Numbered from the stretch's first letter, positions 52,510 to 62,157 are shown. The stretch: 64,000 nt of DNA from Bacteroidota bacterium (GCA_020161355.1 JAIUOF010000014.1:1-64000), one strand, 5' to 3'. The notes: generated by a model not told the origin, from the letters alone. A program made the numbers and translations.

Positions 52510-54339
52510 ATGAATACATATTTTAAAATACTAAAATTTGCAGGGAACATTCGCGGATTTTTACTTCCGTTTATTCTCACCTCACTTATTGCGGGTGTTT
52601 TCGGAGTATTAAATCTTGTCTTGCTAAAGCCCCTCCTTGATGTACTTTTTGGACAGGTTTCGAAAGAAGTATTACAGGAAATGGCCCAAAAACCCGCTCC
52701 TGACTTCCAGATTGTGGATCAATATCAAAAATATTTTGCTCAAACCGTTCTGGATCAAGGGAAAATGGGGGGGCTCAAACTGGTCTGTCTTACCATTTTG
52801 TTGGTGAGTCTTTTGGCCAACACGGCTCGTTACCTGAGCATGCGGGTTTTAGAAAAATTTAAAACCGGTATGGTGGCCAACCTCCGGCAAACGGTTTTCG
52901 AGCATACTCTAAGGCTACATCTGGGCTTTTTTACCAACGAAAAAAAAGGCGAACTCATTTCCAGAATCACCACCGATATACAGGAAGTCGAAAATTCCAT
53001 CGCCAATTCATTTTCAGCGGCCATTAAAGAACTCATTTTACTTATAGCTTATCTTGTTGCTTTGTTTGTAATATCCTGGAAGCTTACCATTTTTTCATTA
53101 ATTGTGATTCCACTTACGGGGGGCTTTTTGGGGATTATTTTGAAAAAAATGCGGCACAATGCAGGTGACAGCCAGCAGCGGTTGAGCAACCTGATGAGTA
53201 TCATGGACGAGGCCTTTGGGAGTATGCGGGTAGTAAAGGCATTTTTGGCAGAAAAATATATTTCTGAAAAGTTTTTTGAAGAAAATGAAGGCTACCGCAG
53301 GTCAGTGTATCGCTATGCTACCAAACGAGAAATGGCCAATCCTTTTTCTGAGTTTATTGGCATCAGCATGGTGGCGTCCCTGTTGTATTTTGGAGGTAGT
53401 TTGATTTTAAATCAGGAAAGTGCTCTCTCGGCATCCACTTTTATCGCATACATCGCTCTGTTTTCTCAGGTAGTGAGGCCTGCAAAGGAGATTTCTCAAG
53501 CCATTAGCACAGCTCAGCGTGGGTTAGCTTCAGGCAAAAGAGTTTTGGATTTGCTCGAACAAAAATCTGATATAGAGAATCTTGAAGTTTCAAAATCGGC
53601 GGTAAGTTTTTCTGATAAAATTGCCTTTGAAAATGTGGATTTCAGTTATGATAAATCTACAGAAGTATTAAAAAATATCAATATTGAAGTAAAAAAAGGC
53701 AAAATGGTGGCTTTGGTTGGGGCATCGGGAAGCGGAAAATCGACCCTTGCCGACCTAGCTATAAGATTTTTCGATCCTATCAAAGGAAAGGTTAGTCTGG
53801 ATGGAGTTTCGATGAAAGACATTTCGAAAGCCGACCTCCGCGGGCATATTGGGGTAGTGACGCAAGAGGCCATTTTGTATAATGATACGGTGTATAACAA
53901 TATTGCTTTCGGCCGAAAAACAACCATGGAGGAAGTGAAAAATGCAGCCAAAATAGCCAATGCTTTGGAATTTATCGAAGCCATGCCTGATGGATTTAAT
54001 ACTTCGGTGGGGGACAGGGGTTCCAAGCTCAGCGGCGGGCAAAGACAAAGGATATCGATTGCCAGAGCCATTCTGAAAAACCCACCAATTTTGATTTTGG
54101 ATGAGGCCACATCGGCTCTGGATACCGAGTCGGAAAGGCTTGTGCAAGAAGCACTTACAACTTTAATGAAAGACCGCACCAGTCTTGTGATAGCTCATCG
54201 TCTTAGCACAATTCAAGCCGCCGATGTGATTTATGTGGTACAAAACGGACAAATAGTTGAGCAAGGTTCACACGCCGATTTGATTGCCCTTGAAGGTGGA
54301 TATTACAAGAAATTGGTAAGTATGCAGGAGATACAGTAA
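52510..54339 (+). CDS. ABC transporter, fused permease and ATPase (MsbA-like exporter)
   Basis: A 609-residue half-transporter with six N-terminal membrane helices (about 1-310) and a C-terminal ATPase. Walker A GASGSGKST, the signature KLSGGQRQRI, Walker B LILDEATSALD and the H-loop AHRLST are intact. It would form a homodimer that exports a lipid or hydrophobic compound; MsbA-like flipping of lipid A is possible. An inserted loop early on (residues about 45-75, LFGQVSKEVLQEMAQKP) is charged. The gene is alone on the plus strand. Confidence 0.93.
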   Translation: MNTYFKILKFAGNIRGFLLPFILTSLIAGVFGVLNLVLLKPLLDVLFGQVSKEVLQEMAQKPAPDFQIVDQYQKYFAQTVLDQGKMGGLKLVCLTILLVSLLANTARYLSMRVLEKFKTGMVANLRQTVFEHTLRLHLGFFTNEKKGELISRITTDIQEVENSIANSFSAAIKELILLIAYLVALFVISWKLTIFSLIVIPLTGGFLGIILKKMRHNAGDSQQRLSNLMSIMDEAFGSMRVVKAFLAEKYISEKFFEENEGYRRSVYRYATKREMANPFSEFIGISMVASLLYFGGSLILNQESALSASTFIAYIALFSQVVRPAKEISQAISTAQRGLASGKRVLDLLEQKSDIENLEVSKSAVSFSDKIAFENVDFSYDKSTEVLKNINIEVKKGKMVALVGASGSGKSTLADLAIRFFDPIKGKVSLDGVSMKDISKADLRGHIGVVTQEAILYNDTVYNNIAFGRKTTMEEVKNAAKIANALEFIEAMPDGFNTSVGDRGSKLSGGQRQRISIARAILKNPPILILDEATSALDTESERLVQEALTTLMKDRTSLVIAHRLSTIQAADVIYVVQNGQIVEQGSHADLIALEGGYYKKLVSMQEIQ

Positions 54340-54341
54340 CT

Positions 54342-54713
54342 TCATTTTTTACCCACTCCCCAAAAAACTGATAGCCAGGAAAGTATCATTAAAGTGCCGC
54401 CTATTGGGGCGACTGCTCCGAAGGCTTTTATACCTGTGAAACAGATAGTAAAGAGGCTTCCTGAAAAAATAATGACTCCGGCCGTCATGCCAGTTCCGGC
54501 ATATTTTAGCCATTTATTAGGATATTTTTCCTGAATTATCCCAATCAAAATAATGCCCAAAGCGTGACAAAAAAGGTATTTTACAGCAGTTTCAAAGGTG
54601 TCGGTTCGGCCTGAAGCTTCTAAAGAGGCTTTTAAAGCATGTGCTCCAAATGCTCCCAAGCTTACACCAACTGCCCCCAAAATTGCCCCTATTTTTATAA
54701 AAGTATTATTCAT
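54342..54713 (-). CDS. DUF423 family membrane protein
   Basis: A 123-residue protein with four hydrophobic segments; GAILGAVGVSLGAFGAHALK and FETAVKYLFCHALGIILIG are DUF423 signatures. Role unknown, sometimes called YgdD-like. It ends 2 bases after the ABC transporter stop (convergent). Confidence 0.88.
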   Translation of the reverse strand: MNNTFIKIGAILGAVGVSLGAFGAHALKASLEASGRTDTFETAVKYLFCHALGIILIGIIQEKYPNKWLKYAGTGMTAGVIIFSGSLFTICFTGIKAFGAVAPIGGTLMILSWLSVFWGVGKK

Positions 54714-54803
54714 GATATATTATTAATTTGTTGAAAATCAGAAAAAAATAAAAATTTTATCTTAAATTGTCAAGGATGAGTGATTATTTTAATTAATCTC
54801 CGA

Positions 54804-54876
54804 AATCCGTCAGGATTGAAATGATTATAACAAAAACCTAAAGAACTAAAATTAATAAACCGCGGAGCGGTGACAT
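54804..54876. repeat. Probable dispersed two-hairpin element
   Basis: Two small palindromes, AATCC/GGATT (54804-54817) and ACCGC/GCGGT (54859-54871), lie about 40 bases apart and end in GACATG, in a gap without ORF. The layout resembles repeats I know from Bacteroidota intergenic regions, but only one copy is in this window. Confidence 0.4.
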
Positions 54877-54894
54877 GAATTTTTATTCCAATTT

Positions 54895-55566
54895 TCACCC
54901 TCTGCTCCCAAAAATTGAACTTCCGATTCTGACCATCGTAGAGCCTTCTTCAATCGCAATTTTCCAGTCGCCACTCATACCCATCGAAATCTCAGTAAAA
55001 TGTTCAAAACCAGCTTTTTGAAATTCGATTTTATGCTTTTCAAAAATATTTTTTAAAGATTTGAATTCGGCTCTCACTACACTCATATCATCGGTAAATG
55101 TACTCATTCCCATCAATCCTCGCAGGTCAATATTTTTTAGGTCTTTTAATTCATTGCTTTTCAATATTTCCGAAAGTTCCTCTTCGTTCATGCCGGTTTT
55201 GGTATCTTCCTGAGCGATATGTATTTGAAGCAAACAAGGTATAATTCTTTGATTTTTAAGGGCTTGTTTATTGATTTCTTTCAAAAGTTTGAAGCTATCT
55301 ACCGAATGAATCAAACTCACAAATGGAGCGATATATTTTACTTTATTGCTTTGCAAATGACCTATAAAATTCCACGCAATGTCTTTTGGCAATATTTCCG
55401 CCTTTTCGACCATTTCCTGCACATAATTTTCCCCGAAAATCTTGTGTCCGCTATCATAAACCTCCTTAAGTAGCGTAGCCGGCTTTAATTTGGAAACCGC
55501 CACCAAGGTCACATTTTCGGGTAATTGATTCAGGATTTTTCGCGTGTTTTCTGCTACTTCGCTCAT
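54895..55566 (-). CDS. YggS-family PLP-binding protein
   Basis: A 223-residue single-domain TIM-barrel protein that binds pyridoxal phosphate and regulates its supply. The PLP Lys is in LVAVSKLKPA, with FGENYVQEMVEK, IPCLLQIHIAQEDTKTGM and MGMSGDWKIAIEEGSTMVRIG as in the family. It overlaps pepT by four bases, and pepT overlaps the MazG-like gene by four, so these three form a coupled operon. Confidence 0.92.
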   Translation of the reverse strand: MSEVAENTRKILNQLPENVTLVAVSKLKPATLLKEVYDSGHKIFGENYVQEMVEKAEILPKDIAWNFIGHLQSNKVKYIAPFVSLIHSVDSFKLLKEINKQALKNQRIIPCLLQIHIAQEDTKTGMNEEELSEILKSNELKDLKNIDLRGLMGMSTFTDDMSVVRAEFKSLKNIFEKHKIEFQKAGFEHFTEISMGMSGDWKIAIEEGSTMVRIGSSIFGSRG

Positions 55567-56810
55567 GCTTTTTCTTCAAAAATTTCACAAATATTCACTA
55601 TCACTTCAGCCGCTTTCACCATATCCTGCACCGAAACCCACTCCAGTTTGGAATGAAAAGCGTGTTCTCCGGCAAAAATATTGGGGCAGGGAAGACCCAT
55701 AAACGAAAGTCTTGAGCCATCGGTACCGCCTCTTATGCTTTGTAATTTTGGATTTAGTCCCGCCCTTTTGATGGCTTCCAGTGCGTTTTCAATCACTTCG
55801 GGGTGCTGTTCCAGAATCACCTTCATATTGCGGTATTGTTCTTTTACCACAAATTCCATTTTAGCTTCAGGGTATTTTTTTAATACCTTTTCTGCAATAT
55901 TTTTCAGAAAATCTTCTTTCTCTACAAGCCCTTTTTCATCAAAATCTCTAATGATAAAATGCAAAGTGCAGGTTTCCTGACCGCCTTTTATATCAGTGGG
56001 ATGGATAAAACCTTCTTTACCTTCAGTGGTTTCGGGCGAAAGGCTGTCTTTAGGAAGCTCAGCAATTATTTCCGAGGCAATTTTGATGGCGTTTACGAGT
56101 TTGTTTTTCCCAAATCCCGGATGAGCACTCACGCCATGAATTGTGATTTCTACACCATCCGCCGAAAAGGTTTCGTTTTCGAGCGAGCCAAGTGTTTCTC
56201 CATCAATGGTATAGCCAAAATCGGCATCTAATTTTTTGAGGTTAATTTTGTCGGTTCCACGGCCTATTTCTTCATCAGGGGTAAAAAGAATTTTTATGTC
56301 TCCATGCTTGATTTCGGGATTTTTTACCAGAAATTCTACAGCGGTCATGATGGCTGCCAGGCCGGCTTTGTTATCTGCTCCCAAAAGTGTGGTTCCGCTA
56401 GCGGTGATGATATCGTTGCCGATTTGGTCTTTCAGGTCGGGATGCTCACTGGGTTTTATGACCTGGTTGAGGTCATCGGGTAGTGTTATATCATTTCCCT
56501 GATAATTTTCATGGATTATAGGTTTAACATCTGTCCCTGAGCAGTCAGGTGCAGTATCCATATGACTGCAAAACATGATTTTCGGGATATTTTTTTTCTC
56601 GGAGTTGCCATTAATGGTGGCATATACATAGCAAAATTCATCAACCTCAACATCTTTTATACCCAAATCTTTCAATTCTTCCACCAAAACGTTTGCCAGT
56701 TCAAACTGTTTGTTGGTACTTGGATGAGTTTCAGAAAACGGGTCAGACTGCGTATCGATTTGTACGTATTTAAGAAATCTTTCGGTCAAAGATTTTTTCA
56801 GATTTTTCAT
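55563..56810 (-). CDS. pepT: Peptidase T
   Basis: A 415-residue tripeptidase of the M20B family using two zinc ions. Ligand regions: FCSHMDTAPD, GADNKAG, TPDEEIGRGTDK and FHSKLEWVSVQDM; the inserted dimer domain lies in the middle. It removes N-terminal residues from tripeptides. Located between the YggS-type and MazG-like genes with four-base overlaps on each side. Confidence 0.95.
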   Translation of the reverse strand: MKNLKKSLTERFLKYVQIDTQSDPFSETHPSTNKQFELANVLVEELKDLGIKDVEVDEFCYVYATINGNSEKKNIPKIMFCSHMDTAPDCSGTDVKPIIHENYQGNDITLPDDLNQVIKPSEHPDLKDQIGNDIITASGTTLLGADNKAGLAAIMTAVEFLVKNPEIKHGDIKILFTPDEEIGRGTDKINLKKLDADFGYTIDGETLGSLENETFSADGVEITIHGVSAHPGFGKNKLVNAIKIASEIIAELPKDSLSPETTEGKEGFIHPTDIKGGQETCTLHFIIRDFDEKGLVEKEDFLKNIAEKVLKKYPEAKMEFVVKEQYRNMKVILEQHPEVIENALEAIKRAGLNPKLQSIRGGTDGSRLSFMGLPCPNIFAGEHAFHSKLEWVSVQDMVKAAEVIVNICEIFEEKA

Positions 56811-57274
56811 TTTTCAATGATTGACTTCAAATCGGCAGGTGAGTAATTCACATTTTTAAGGGTTTTATTATCTCCTTTTCTGTACACCAGATATCTTTCG
56901 CCGTCTTGTTTGTAATAACATTCGGTTCCTTTAGCTTCATAGTGCTTCACGGTGGCATCGGCTTCTTCAATGGTAGCACAGGCTTTACTCATATTTGATC
57001 TTTGCACTTCATCAAAAAGCTCTCTGAATTTTTCACCAAGGCCAAACTCAAGTACAGCTCCTGAAAGTACATATTGGATATCACATAATGCATCGGCCAC
57101 TTCCACAATATCATTATCCTCTATGGCTTGTTGTAGTTCTTTTAGTTCTTCAGATATTAATTCAACTCTAAGTTCACAACGCTTTGGAGCGGGAATGACA
57201 GGTTTTTTTTCGATAGGATGGTGAAAAGTAGTATGAAAATCAGCCACTTGGTTAAGGCAATCTAGAGCTTCCAT
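56807..57274 (-). CDS. MazG-like nucleoside triphosphate pyrophosphohydrolase
   Basis: A 155-residue all-alpha NTP pyrophosphatase-like protein. The metal motif is visible: ELISEELKELQQAIEDNDIVEVADALCDIQYVL, i.e. ExxEE followed after a helix by ExxD. It probably cleaves non-canonical or excess nucleoside triphosphates. The C-terminal part (EEADATVKHYEAKGTECYYK onward) is as in the Bacteroidota group. First gene of the operon with pepT and the YggS-type gene. Confidence 0.88.
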   Translation of the reverse strand: MEALDCLNQVADFHTTFHHPIEKKPVIPAPKRCELRVELISEELKELQQAIEDNDIVEVADALCDIQYVLSGAVLEFGLGEKFRELFDEVQRSNMSKACATIEEADATVKHYEAKGTECYYKQDGERYLVYRKGDNKTLKNVNYSPADLKSIIEK

Positions 57275-57337
57275 TAAATTATGATTTTTTGAATGTAAAA
57301 ATAATTAACCGTAAAATAAATATTCATTAGAAATATC

Positions 57338-57368
57338 TTGCAAAGTTGTTCAATTTTGAATAATATTG
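57338..57368 (+). promoter_or_regulatory. Bacteroidota-type promoter of the collagen-like lipoprotein
   Basis: TTG (57338-57340), a 20-base spacer, then TAATATTG (57361-57368), one mismatch from TAnnTTTG. The leader would be about 33 bases to the ATG at 57408. Confidence 0.5.
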
Positions 57369-57407
57369 CTACAAATCTAGAAGTCAATAAATCTTAATTT
57401 TAAAATT

Positions 57408-58040
57408 ATGAACAAATTATTCAAGCTACTTTCTATTTTAACAATAGCGGTATCTGTTTCTATGTGGTCTTGTAAAGGCGATCCAGGTGTTAATGGTATA
57501 GATGGAGCGAAAGGTGAAAAAGGTGATACCGGAGCTACTGGTGCTACTGGTGCTGCGGGTAAAGACGGTACTAATGGTACAAACGGTACTAATGGTAAAG
57601 ATGGTAATGCAAACGTAAAAAGCTTTACTGCAACTATTAAAGCTTCAGAATGGAAAGAAGTTGATGTTACTGGAATCGGAAGCGGTGTAACCAGCAAATG
57701 GGGTGGAGCCACTATCAAAAATGATTTGATTGCAGCTGACAAATTTGTAATGATTTTCGTAAAACAAGGTGAACTGTTCAAAGCTCTTCCAATTACTTAT
57801 ACCAAAGATATGGACAACTCTCTTGAGCGTCTTGACTATGGATATAAAACAGGACAAGCTGAGGTTTATTACAGATATCAGAGTCAATTCTTTGGGGGTA
57901 CTGCCGTATATGCACCTACCAGTGATCTTACTTTTGAGGTAGTATGTACTGAAAAAACAATTCAAGGTTTACTTGAGAAAAGCGGTGTAAACTTGAAAGA
58001 TTATGATGCAGTGATGAATTTCCTTAATCGTAGCATGTAA
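57408..58040 (+). CDS. Collagen-like repeat lipoprotein
   Basis: A 210-residue lipoprotein (lipobox MWSC, Cys22) with about 15 Gly-X-Y triplets at residues 24-68, including GDTGATGATGAAG and GTNGTNGTNGKDG, then a globular domain of about 140 residues ending FLNRSM. The Gly-X-Y part may form a short triple helix that projects the C-terminal domain from the surface; the domain looks like the common Bacteroidota C-terminal domain after such repeats. Role unknown. Own promoter and terminator. Confidence 0.88.
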   Translation: MNKLFKLLSILTIAVSVSMWSCKGDPGVNGIDGAKGEKGDTGATGATGAAGKDGTNGTNGTNGKDGNANVKSFTATIKASEWKEVDVTGIGSGVTSKWGGATIKNDLIAADKFVMIFVKQGELFKALPITYTKDMDNSLERLDYGYKTGQAEVYYRYQSQFFGGTAVYAPTSDLTFEVVCTEKTIQGLLEKSGVNLKDYDAVMNFLNRSM

Positions 58041-58061
58041 TTTTGCCAATTATTATATATT

Positions 58062-58092
58062 AGCCCTTCTCCAACGAGAAGGGCTTTTTTTT
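58062..58092 (+). terminator. Terminator of the collagen-like lipoprotein gene
   Basis: AGCCCTTCTC, loop CAAC, GAGAAGGGCT (58062-58085) is a perfect 10-bp stem with a T-run. The next gene starts 3 bases after the T-run, so it begins a separate transcript or relies on readthrough. Confidence 0.9.
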
Positions 58093-58095
58093 AAT

Positions 58096-59217
58096 ATGAA
58101 AATCATAGTCAGGTTTTTATTTTTTAGTTTAATAATATTATCAAATTCTGCTAAAGGGCAGTTTTTTGAAGATTCAAAAAGTAAAGAAATAGCTCAAAAA
58201 GGCCTTGATTTGTTATATAATCAGGAATTTGAAGATGCAGCAGTAGTGTTTCAAACGGTAAAAAACAGATATCCATACCATCCTGTCAAATATTTGATAA
58301 ATGCTTTAGAAATAGAATGGAGGTATTTGCCGATTGATAAAAATCCTGAACAACTTAAGAAATATTTATCTGAGCTGGATAAAACAGTAAACGCCGCTAA
58401 AAACCTTTACAAAATACCCGAATATAAAACCGAGGCCACTTTCTTTCTGCTGGCCGCATATGGGTTTACTGCTCTTATTCACAACTATAAAACCGATTAT
58501 ATTGCTTCAGCAAAAGTGGCTCAAAAAGCGTATTCGTATTTTGTTGAAAGTAAAAAATATCGGGACGACAACGCTGAGTTTTTGTTCCCATTGGGCTTGT
58601 ACAACTATTACAGAGTTCAGTATCCCGAAGATCACCCTATTACCAAGCCTTTGTTGGTTTTTTTTGAAAATGGGAGTAAAAAACAAGGAATTTCAGATCT
58701 TGAAACCGCTATAAAAAATGCCTTATTTAGTAAGGTGGAGGCCAATCTTTACCTTGCAAATATTTATATTAATTATGAATCCAACTTTAAAAGAGCCCTC
58801 CAAATCTCAAGAAATTTGAGTTTAAAGTATCCCAGAAACGATATTTATCGCATTAAATACGTCGAATGTTTACTCCTCAACAATCAGTTTGAAGAAGCTA
58901 ATGAAGCCAATAAAAAGTATCTGAAAAAAAATCTTGATATAGTTGAGATTTCTCAAACTACTTTTGAAGGATATTTGCAGGAACATTACTTTCAAAATCT
59001 AAACCAGGCCTTGGCTAGTTATGCCAGAGTTCTGAAATTTACACCTGAAGAAAGATTTACGAAAGAATACAGGAGTATGGCGTACCTGGGTATGGCCAGA
59101 ATATTCAAAGCCCAAAACAACAAAGAAAAAGCCAGATTATTTTATAAGGAATGTCTCAAAAACACAGCATACGTCTGGATAAAAAAAGAAGCAAATTCTG
59201 AATTAAAAAGCCTTTAA
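58096..59217 (+). CDS. Exported TPR-like repeat protein
   Basis: A 373-residue exported protein: signal peptide (KIIVRFLFFSLIILSNSAKGQ) then helical pairs reminiscent of tetratricopeptide repeats, such as GLDLLYNQEFEDAAVVFQTV near the start and RALQISRNLSLKYPRNDIYR and MAYLGMARIFKAQNNKEKAR later. Likely a scaffold in the cell envelope. No specific partner is indicated. pyrC follows after 7 bases, so the two may be co-transcribed. Confidence 0.82.
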   Translation: MKIIVRFLFFSLIILSNSAKGQFFEDSKSKEIAQKGLDLLYNQEFEDAAVVFQTVKNRYPYHPVKYLINALEIEWRYLPIDKNPEQLKKYLSELDKTVNAAKNLYKIPEYKTEATFFLLAAYGFTALIHNYKTDYIASAKVAQKAYSYFVESKKYRDDNAEFLFPLGLYNYYRVQYPEDHPITKPLLVFFENGSKKQGISDLETAIKNALFSKVEANLYLANIYINYESNFKRALQISRNLSLKYPRNDIYRIKYVECLLLNNQFEEANEANKKYLKKNLDIVEISQTTFEGYLQEHYFQNLNQALASYARVLKFTPEERFTKEYRSMAYLGMARIFKAQNNKEKARLFYKECLKNTAYVWIKKEANSELKSL

Positions 59218-59224
59218 TGATTTT

Positions 59225-60556
59225 ATGAATTCTATATTAATTAAAAACGCAAACATAGTAAACGAAGGCAGGATATTTTCCGGAGATATTTTCATAAAAA
59301 ACGGTTTCATTGAAAAAATTGGGAGCCTGGACATTGAGGCAGACCAATTTATTGACGCCAAAGGCAGATTTATTTTTCCCGGAATCATTGACGACCAGGT
59401 GCATTTCAGAGAGCCGGGACTCACTCATAAAGCCAATATCGCCACCGAATCAAAAGCAGCCTTAGCAGGGGGGACTACCAGCTTTATGGAAATGCCTAAT
59501 ACTGTTCCCAATACCCTTACGCAAGAACTTTTGGAAGAAAAATATCAGATTGCAGCTGAAAATTCCTGGGTAAACTATTCATTTTTCATGGGTGGCTCCA
59601 ACGATAATTATGAGGAGGCAATGAAAACTGACCTCAGGAATGTTTGTGGTCTTAAACTTTTTATGGGTAGCTCAACCGGAAATATGCTGGTTGATAATCC
59701 CAATACACTTGATAGGATATTTGCTAATTTCCCGGGTCTTATAGCAACCCATTGTGAAGACGAAGCCACCGTTAAGGCTAATCTTGCTGCCTATAAAGAA
59801 AAATATCATAACAAACAGCTGCCATATGATATTCACGCATTAATCAGAAATGAAGAGGCATGTTATAAGTCTTCCTCTATGGCGGCTGATCTTGCTAAGA
59901 AATATAAAACCCGACTGCATATTCTTCATATTTCGACGGGAGACGAGCTTGAACTGTTTACCAATGAAATTCCGTTGAGCCAAAAACATCTAACTTCAGA
60001 GGTATGCGTTCATCATTTGTATTTTGATGCGGAAGATTACCATGAACTTGATGTGAAAATCAAATGTAATCCTGCTATAAAACATAACCACCGTGAGGCA
60101 CTTTTAGCAGGTTTACTCGACGACAGACTTGATATAATAGCCACCGACCACGCTCCGCATACAAAAGAAGAAAAATCACAGGATTACTGGGGAGCACCAT
60201 CTGGATTACCGCTCGTTCAGCATAGTTTGCAAATAATGCTCGATTTTCATCAAAGAGGTAAAATCTCACTTGAAAAAATTGTCGAAAAAATGTGTCATGC
60301 CCCTGCAGAGTGTTTTAAAATTAATCGCAGAGGGTATGTCAGAGAAGGATTCTGGGCCGACCTGATACTTGTTGATTTAGAAAAAACATATAATGTGAGC
60401 CCTGAAAATATACTTTATAAATGTGGCTGGTCACCTTTGGAAGGAGTCACTTTTGGTTCTACAATAGTCAGCACTATTGTTTCAGGACAACTATTATATC
60501 ATGAGGGCAATTTTACCCCTTTGAGAGCAGCCAGAAGGCTTCAGTTTGACCGGTAA
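59225..60556 (+). CDS. pyrC: Dihydroorotase
   Basis: A 443-residue amidohydrolase cyclising carbamoyl-aspartate in pyrimidine synthesis. The metal motif reads DDQVHFREPG: His60 and Arg62 are present but the first His of the usual HxHxR is Gln58, a substitution I know from other Bacteroidota dihydroorotases. Further ligands are in THCEDE, LHILHIST and ATDHAPHTKEEK. Despite the Gln, other active-site residues are intact, so I expect activity. It starts with ATG 7 bases after the TPR-like gene. Confidence 0.93.
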   Translation: MNSILIKNANIVNEGRIFSGDIFIKNGFIEKIGSLDIEADQFIDAKGRFIFPGIIDDQVHFREPGLTHKANIATESKAALAGGTTSFMEMPNTVPNTLTQELLEEKYQIAAENSWVNYSFFMGGSNDNYEEAMKTDLRNVCGLKLFMGSSTGNMLVDNPNTLDRIFANFPGLIATHCEDEATVKANLAAYKEKYHNKQLPYDIHALIRNEEACYKSSSMAADLAKKYKTRLHILHISTGDELELFTNEIPLSQKHLTSEVCVHHLYFDAEDYHELDVKIKCNPAIKHNHREALLAGLLDDRLDIIATDHAPHTKEEKSQDYWGAPSGLPLVQHSLQIMLDFHQRGKISLEKIVEKMCHAPAECFKINRRGYVREGFWADLILVDLEKTYNVSPENILYKCGWSPLEGVTFGSTIVSTIVSGQLLYHEGNFTPLRAARRLQFDR

Positions 60557-60775
60557 TTATGAGCGTACTCTTACCAATGCCAGGCTTTTTCTGCGAAAAA
60601 CTTTATTTAAAATAGTATTATAAATGTTGCCAAATTTTTCGTAGCACCAATTCTTTAATTCTTTTATTTCTATTGGGAGAAGCTCTTTTATGCCTTTTTT
60701 TAGTTCTTTTTCAAATAATTTTTTATCAAAACTTACTTTTTCCAAAATCATTTTTACATATTCCAACATATTCAT
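60557..60775 (-). CDS. Small conserved-looking protein of unknown function
   Basis: A 72-residue charged, helical protein (LEYVKMILEKVSFDKKLFEKELKK, then LLPIEIKELKNWCYEKFG). It resembles short proteins common in Cytophagales that I cannot name. The stop adjoins the pyrC stop (convergent). No signal or membrane segment. Confidence 0.7.
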   Translation of the reverse strand: MNMLEYVKMILEKVSFDKKLFEKELKKGIKELLPIEIKELKNWCYEKFGNIYNTILNKVFRRKSLALVRVRS

Positions 60776-60911
60776 GGGCGTAATAGTTTATGTATTTTTC
60801 AAACGAAAAATAGGAATAATTATTGAATTTCCAAGAAAAAAATGATTTAAAATTTGGTTAAAAAACTGAAACCTTCGCCAAATCAGTTAATTGTATCGAT
60901 GATAAAAGGTC

Positions 60912-62141
60912 TTATTGCACCAAATTGATTTTCTCAGAAATGCTCTCTTCTGAAATTCCGTAAAAAGAAAGTAATTTTACCAATACATCTTCAAAAATTG
61001 AGTCAGGGCATGATGCTCCACAAGTTAGGGCAATCACCGGGTTTTCTAATTTTGATAAAAATGTGTAATCAGATATTACAGATTTCGAATGAATATCAAA
61101 ACCTTCCACATGGCTCAAACTTAAAAGTGAATCGGCGTTTCTTATGAAATAACTTGGCATTTTTTGTTCAAGCAATTCTACCAAATGAGTTGTATTTGAG
61201 CTATTATACCCACCAACTATGATAGCTGCATCGGCATCAGTTAACATCAAAGCCTGAGTGGCCTCCTGATTGTCGTTGGTAGCATAACATAGCGTGTCGC
61301 GGGTATTGGCAAAATACGCCTGAGATTCTAATTCTGATATTTTTCTGAAAGTGATTATCTGACCTTTTAGATAATCAGCGATAGCCTGGGTTTCGGAGGC
61401 CAACATAGTGGTTTGATTTACCACTCCAATTCTATCGAGGTCAGTTTCAGGATTAAAGTTTTCTGAAAACTTCCCTTCGAATTCCCGGTAGAATTCCTCT
61501 TTGCTCTTTTCTTTTCTAATATAAGCCGCCAGTTTTTGAGCATCGGCCATGTCTTTTACAACTATTGTGGGCGTGTTTTCTTTACTATGGGAAAAAGTCG
61601 CTCTTGTTTCTTCATGATCCGGCTTTCCATGTAACACAATGGTATATCCTCTCTCTCCAATCTGAGCGGCACGATTCCATACTTTTTCTACAAAAGGGCA
61701 GGTAGTATCGTATTTGTAAGGATTGATTCCTTTTTTTGAAAGTTCATTTTGAAGCTCAATGGTAGTGCCAAAGGCAGGAACAATCACGATATCATCTTTT
61801 TCAAGTGATTCAAAATCAATGAGTTTTTGTCCTTTGGTGTCCATCAGGAATTTTACACCTCTTGATAGTAAATCGGCGTTTACTTCAGGATTATGAATCA
61901 TTTCACTTAAAAGAAAAATGCTGCTACCGGGATTTTCTTCAAGCGTTTTATAGGCTATCTCTACGGCATTTTCAACACCATAACAAAACCCAAAATGCCG
62001 GGAAAGAAGTACTTTTACATTACCAAAATCAAGTTCAGTAGGGCTGAAATCTTTCTTGAGCTTATCTTTTGCTCTTCTAACCTGCTTGATGGTTGTGATC
62101 AGATTACTTTTATATATTTCCGGAATATCAAAACTTTTCAT
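60912..62141 (-). CDS. ispH: 4-hydroxy-3-methylbut-2-enyl diphosphate reductase
   Basis: A 409-residue [4Fe-4S] enzyme of the non-mevalonate isoprenoid pathway. Cluster cysteines: Cys53 in HFGFCYGVENA, Cys148 in DTTCPFVEKVW, Cys283 in NTRDTLCYATNDNQ. VVNQTTML and GGYNSSNT are also family motifs. It is about 100 residues longer than E. coli IspH, with an N-terminal extension of about 40 residues and an insertion near 205-230, as in cyanobacterial and plant forms. Divergent from the next gene. Confidence 0.94.
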   Translation of the reverse strand: MKSFDIPEIYKSNLITTIKQVRRAKDKLKKDFSPTELDFGNVKVLLSRHFGFCYGVENAVEIAYKTLEENPGSSIFLLSEMIHNPEVNADLLSRGVKFLMDTKGQKLIDFESLEKDDIVIVPAFGTTIELQNELSKKGINPYKYDTTCPFVEKVWNRAAQIGERGYTIVLHGKPDHEETRATFSHSKENTPTIVVKDMADAQKLAAYIRKEKSKEEFYREFEGKFSENFNPETDLDRIGVVNQTTMLASETQAIADYLKGQIITFRKISELESQAYFANTRDTLCYATNDNQEATQALMLTDADAAIIVGGYNSSNTTHLVELLEQKMPSYFIRNADSLLSLSHVEGFDIHSKSVISDYTFLSKLENPVIALTCGASCPDSIFEDVLVKLLSFYGISEESISEKINLVQ

Positions 62142-62157
62142 AATTGCTCATTTGTCC

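Noticed and set aside
57478..57606. Tandem DNA repeats that could be taken for a CRISPR or VNTR
   Set aside because: They encode in-frame Gly-X-Y triplets of a collagen-like lipoprotein; there are no spacers.
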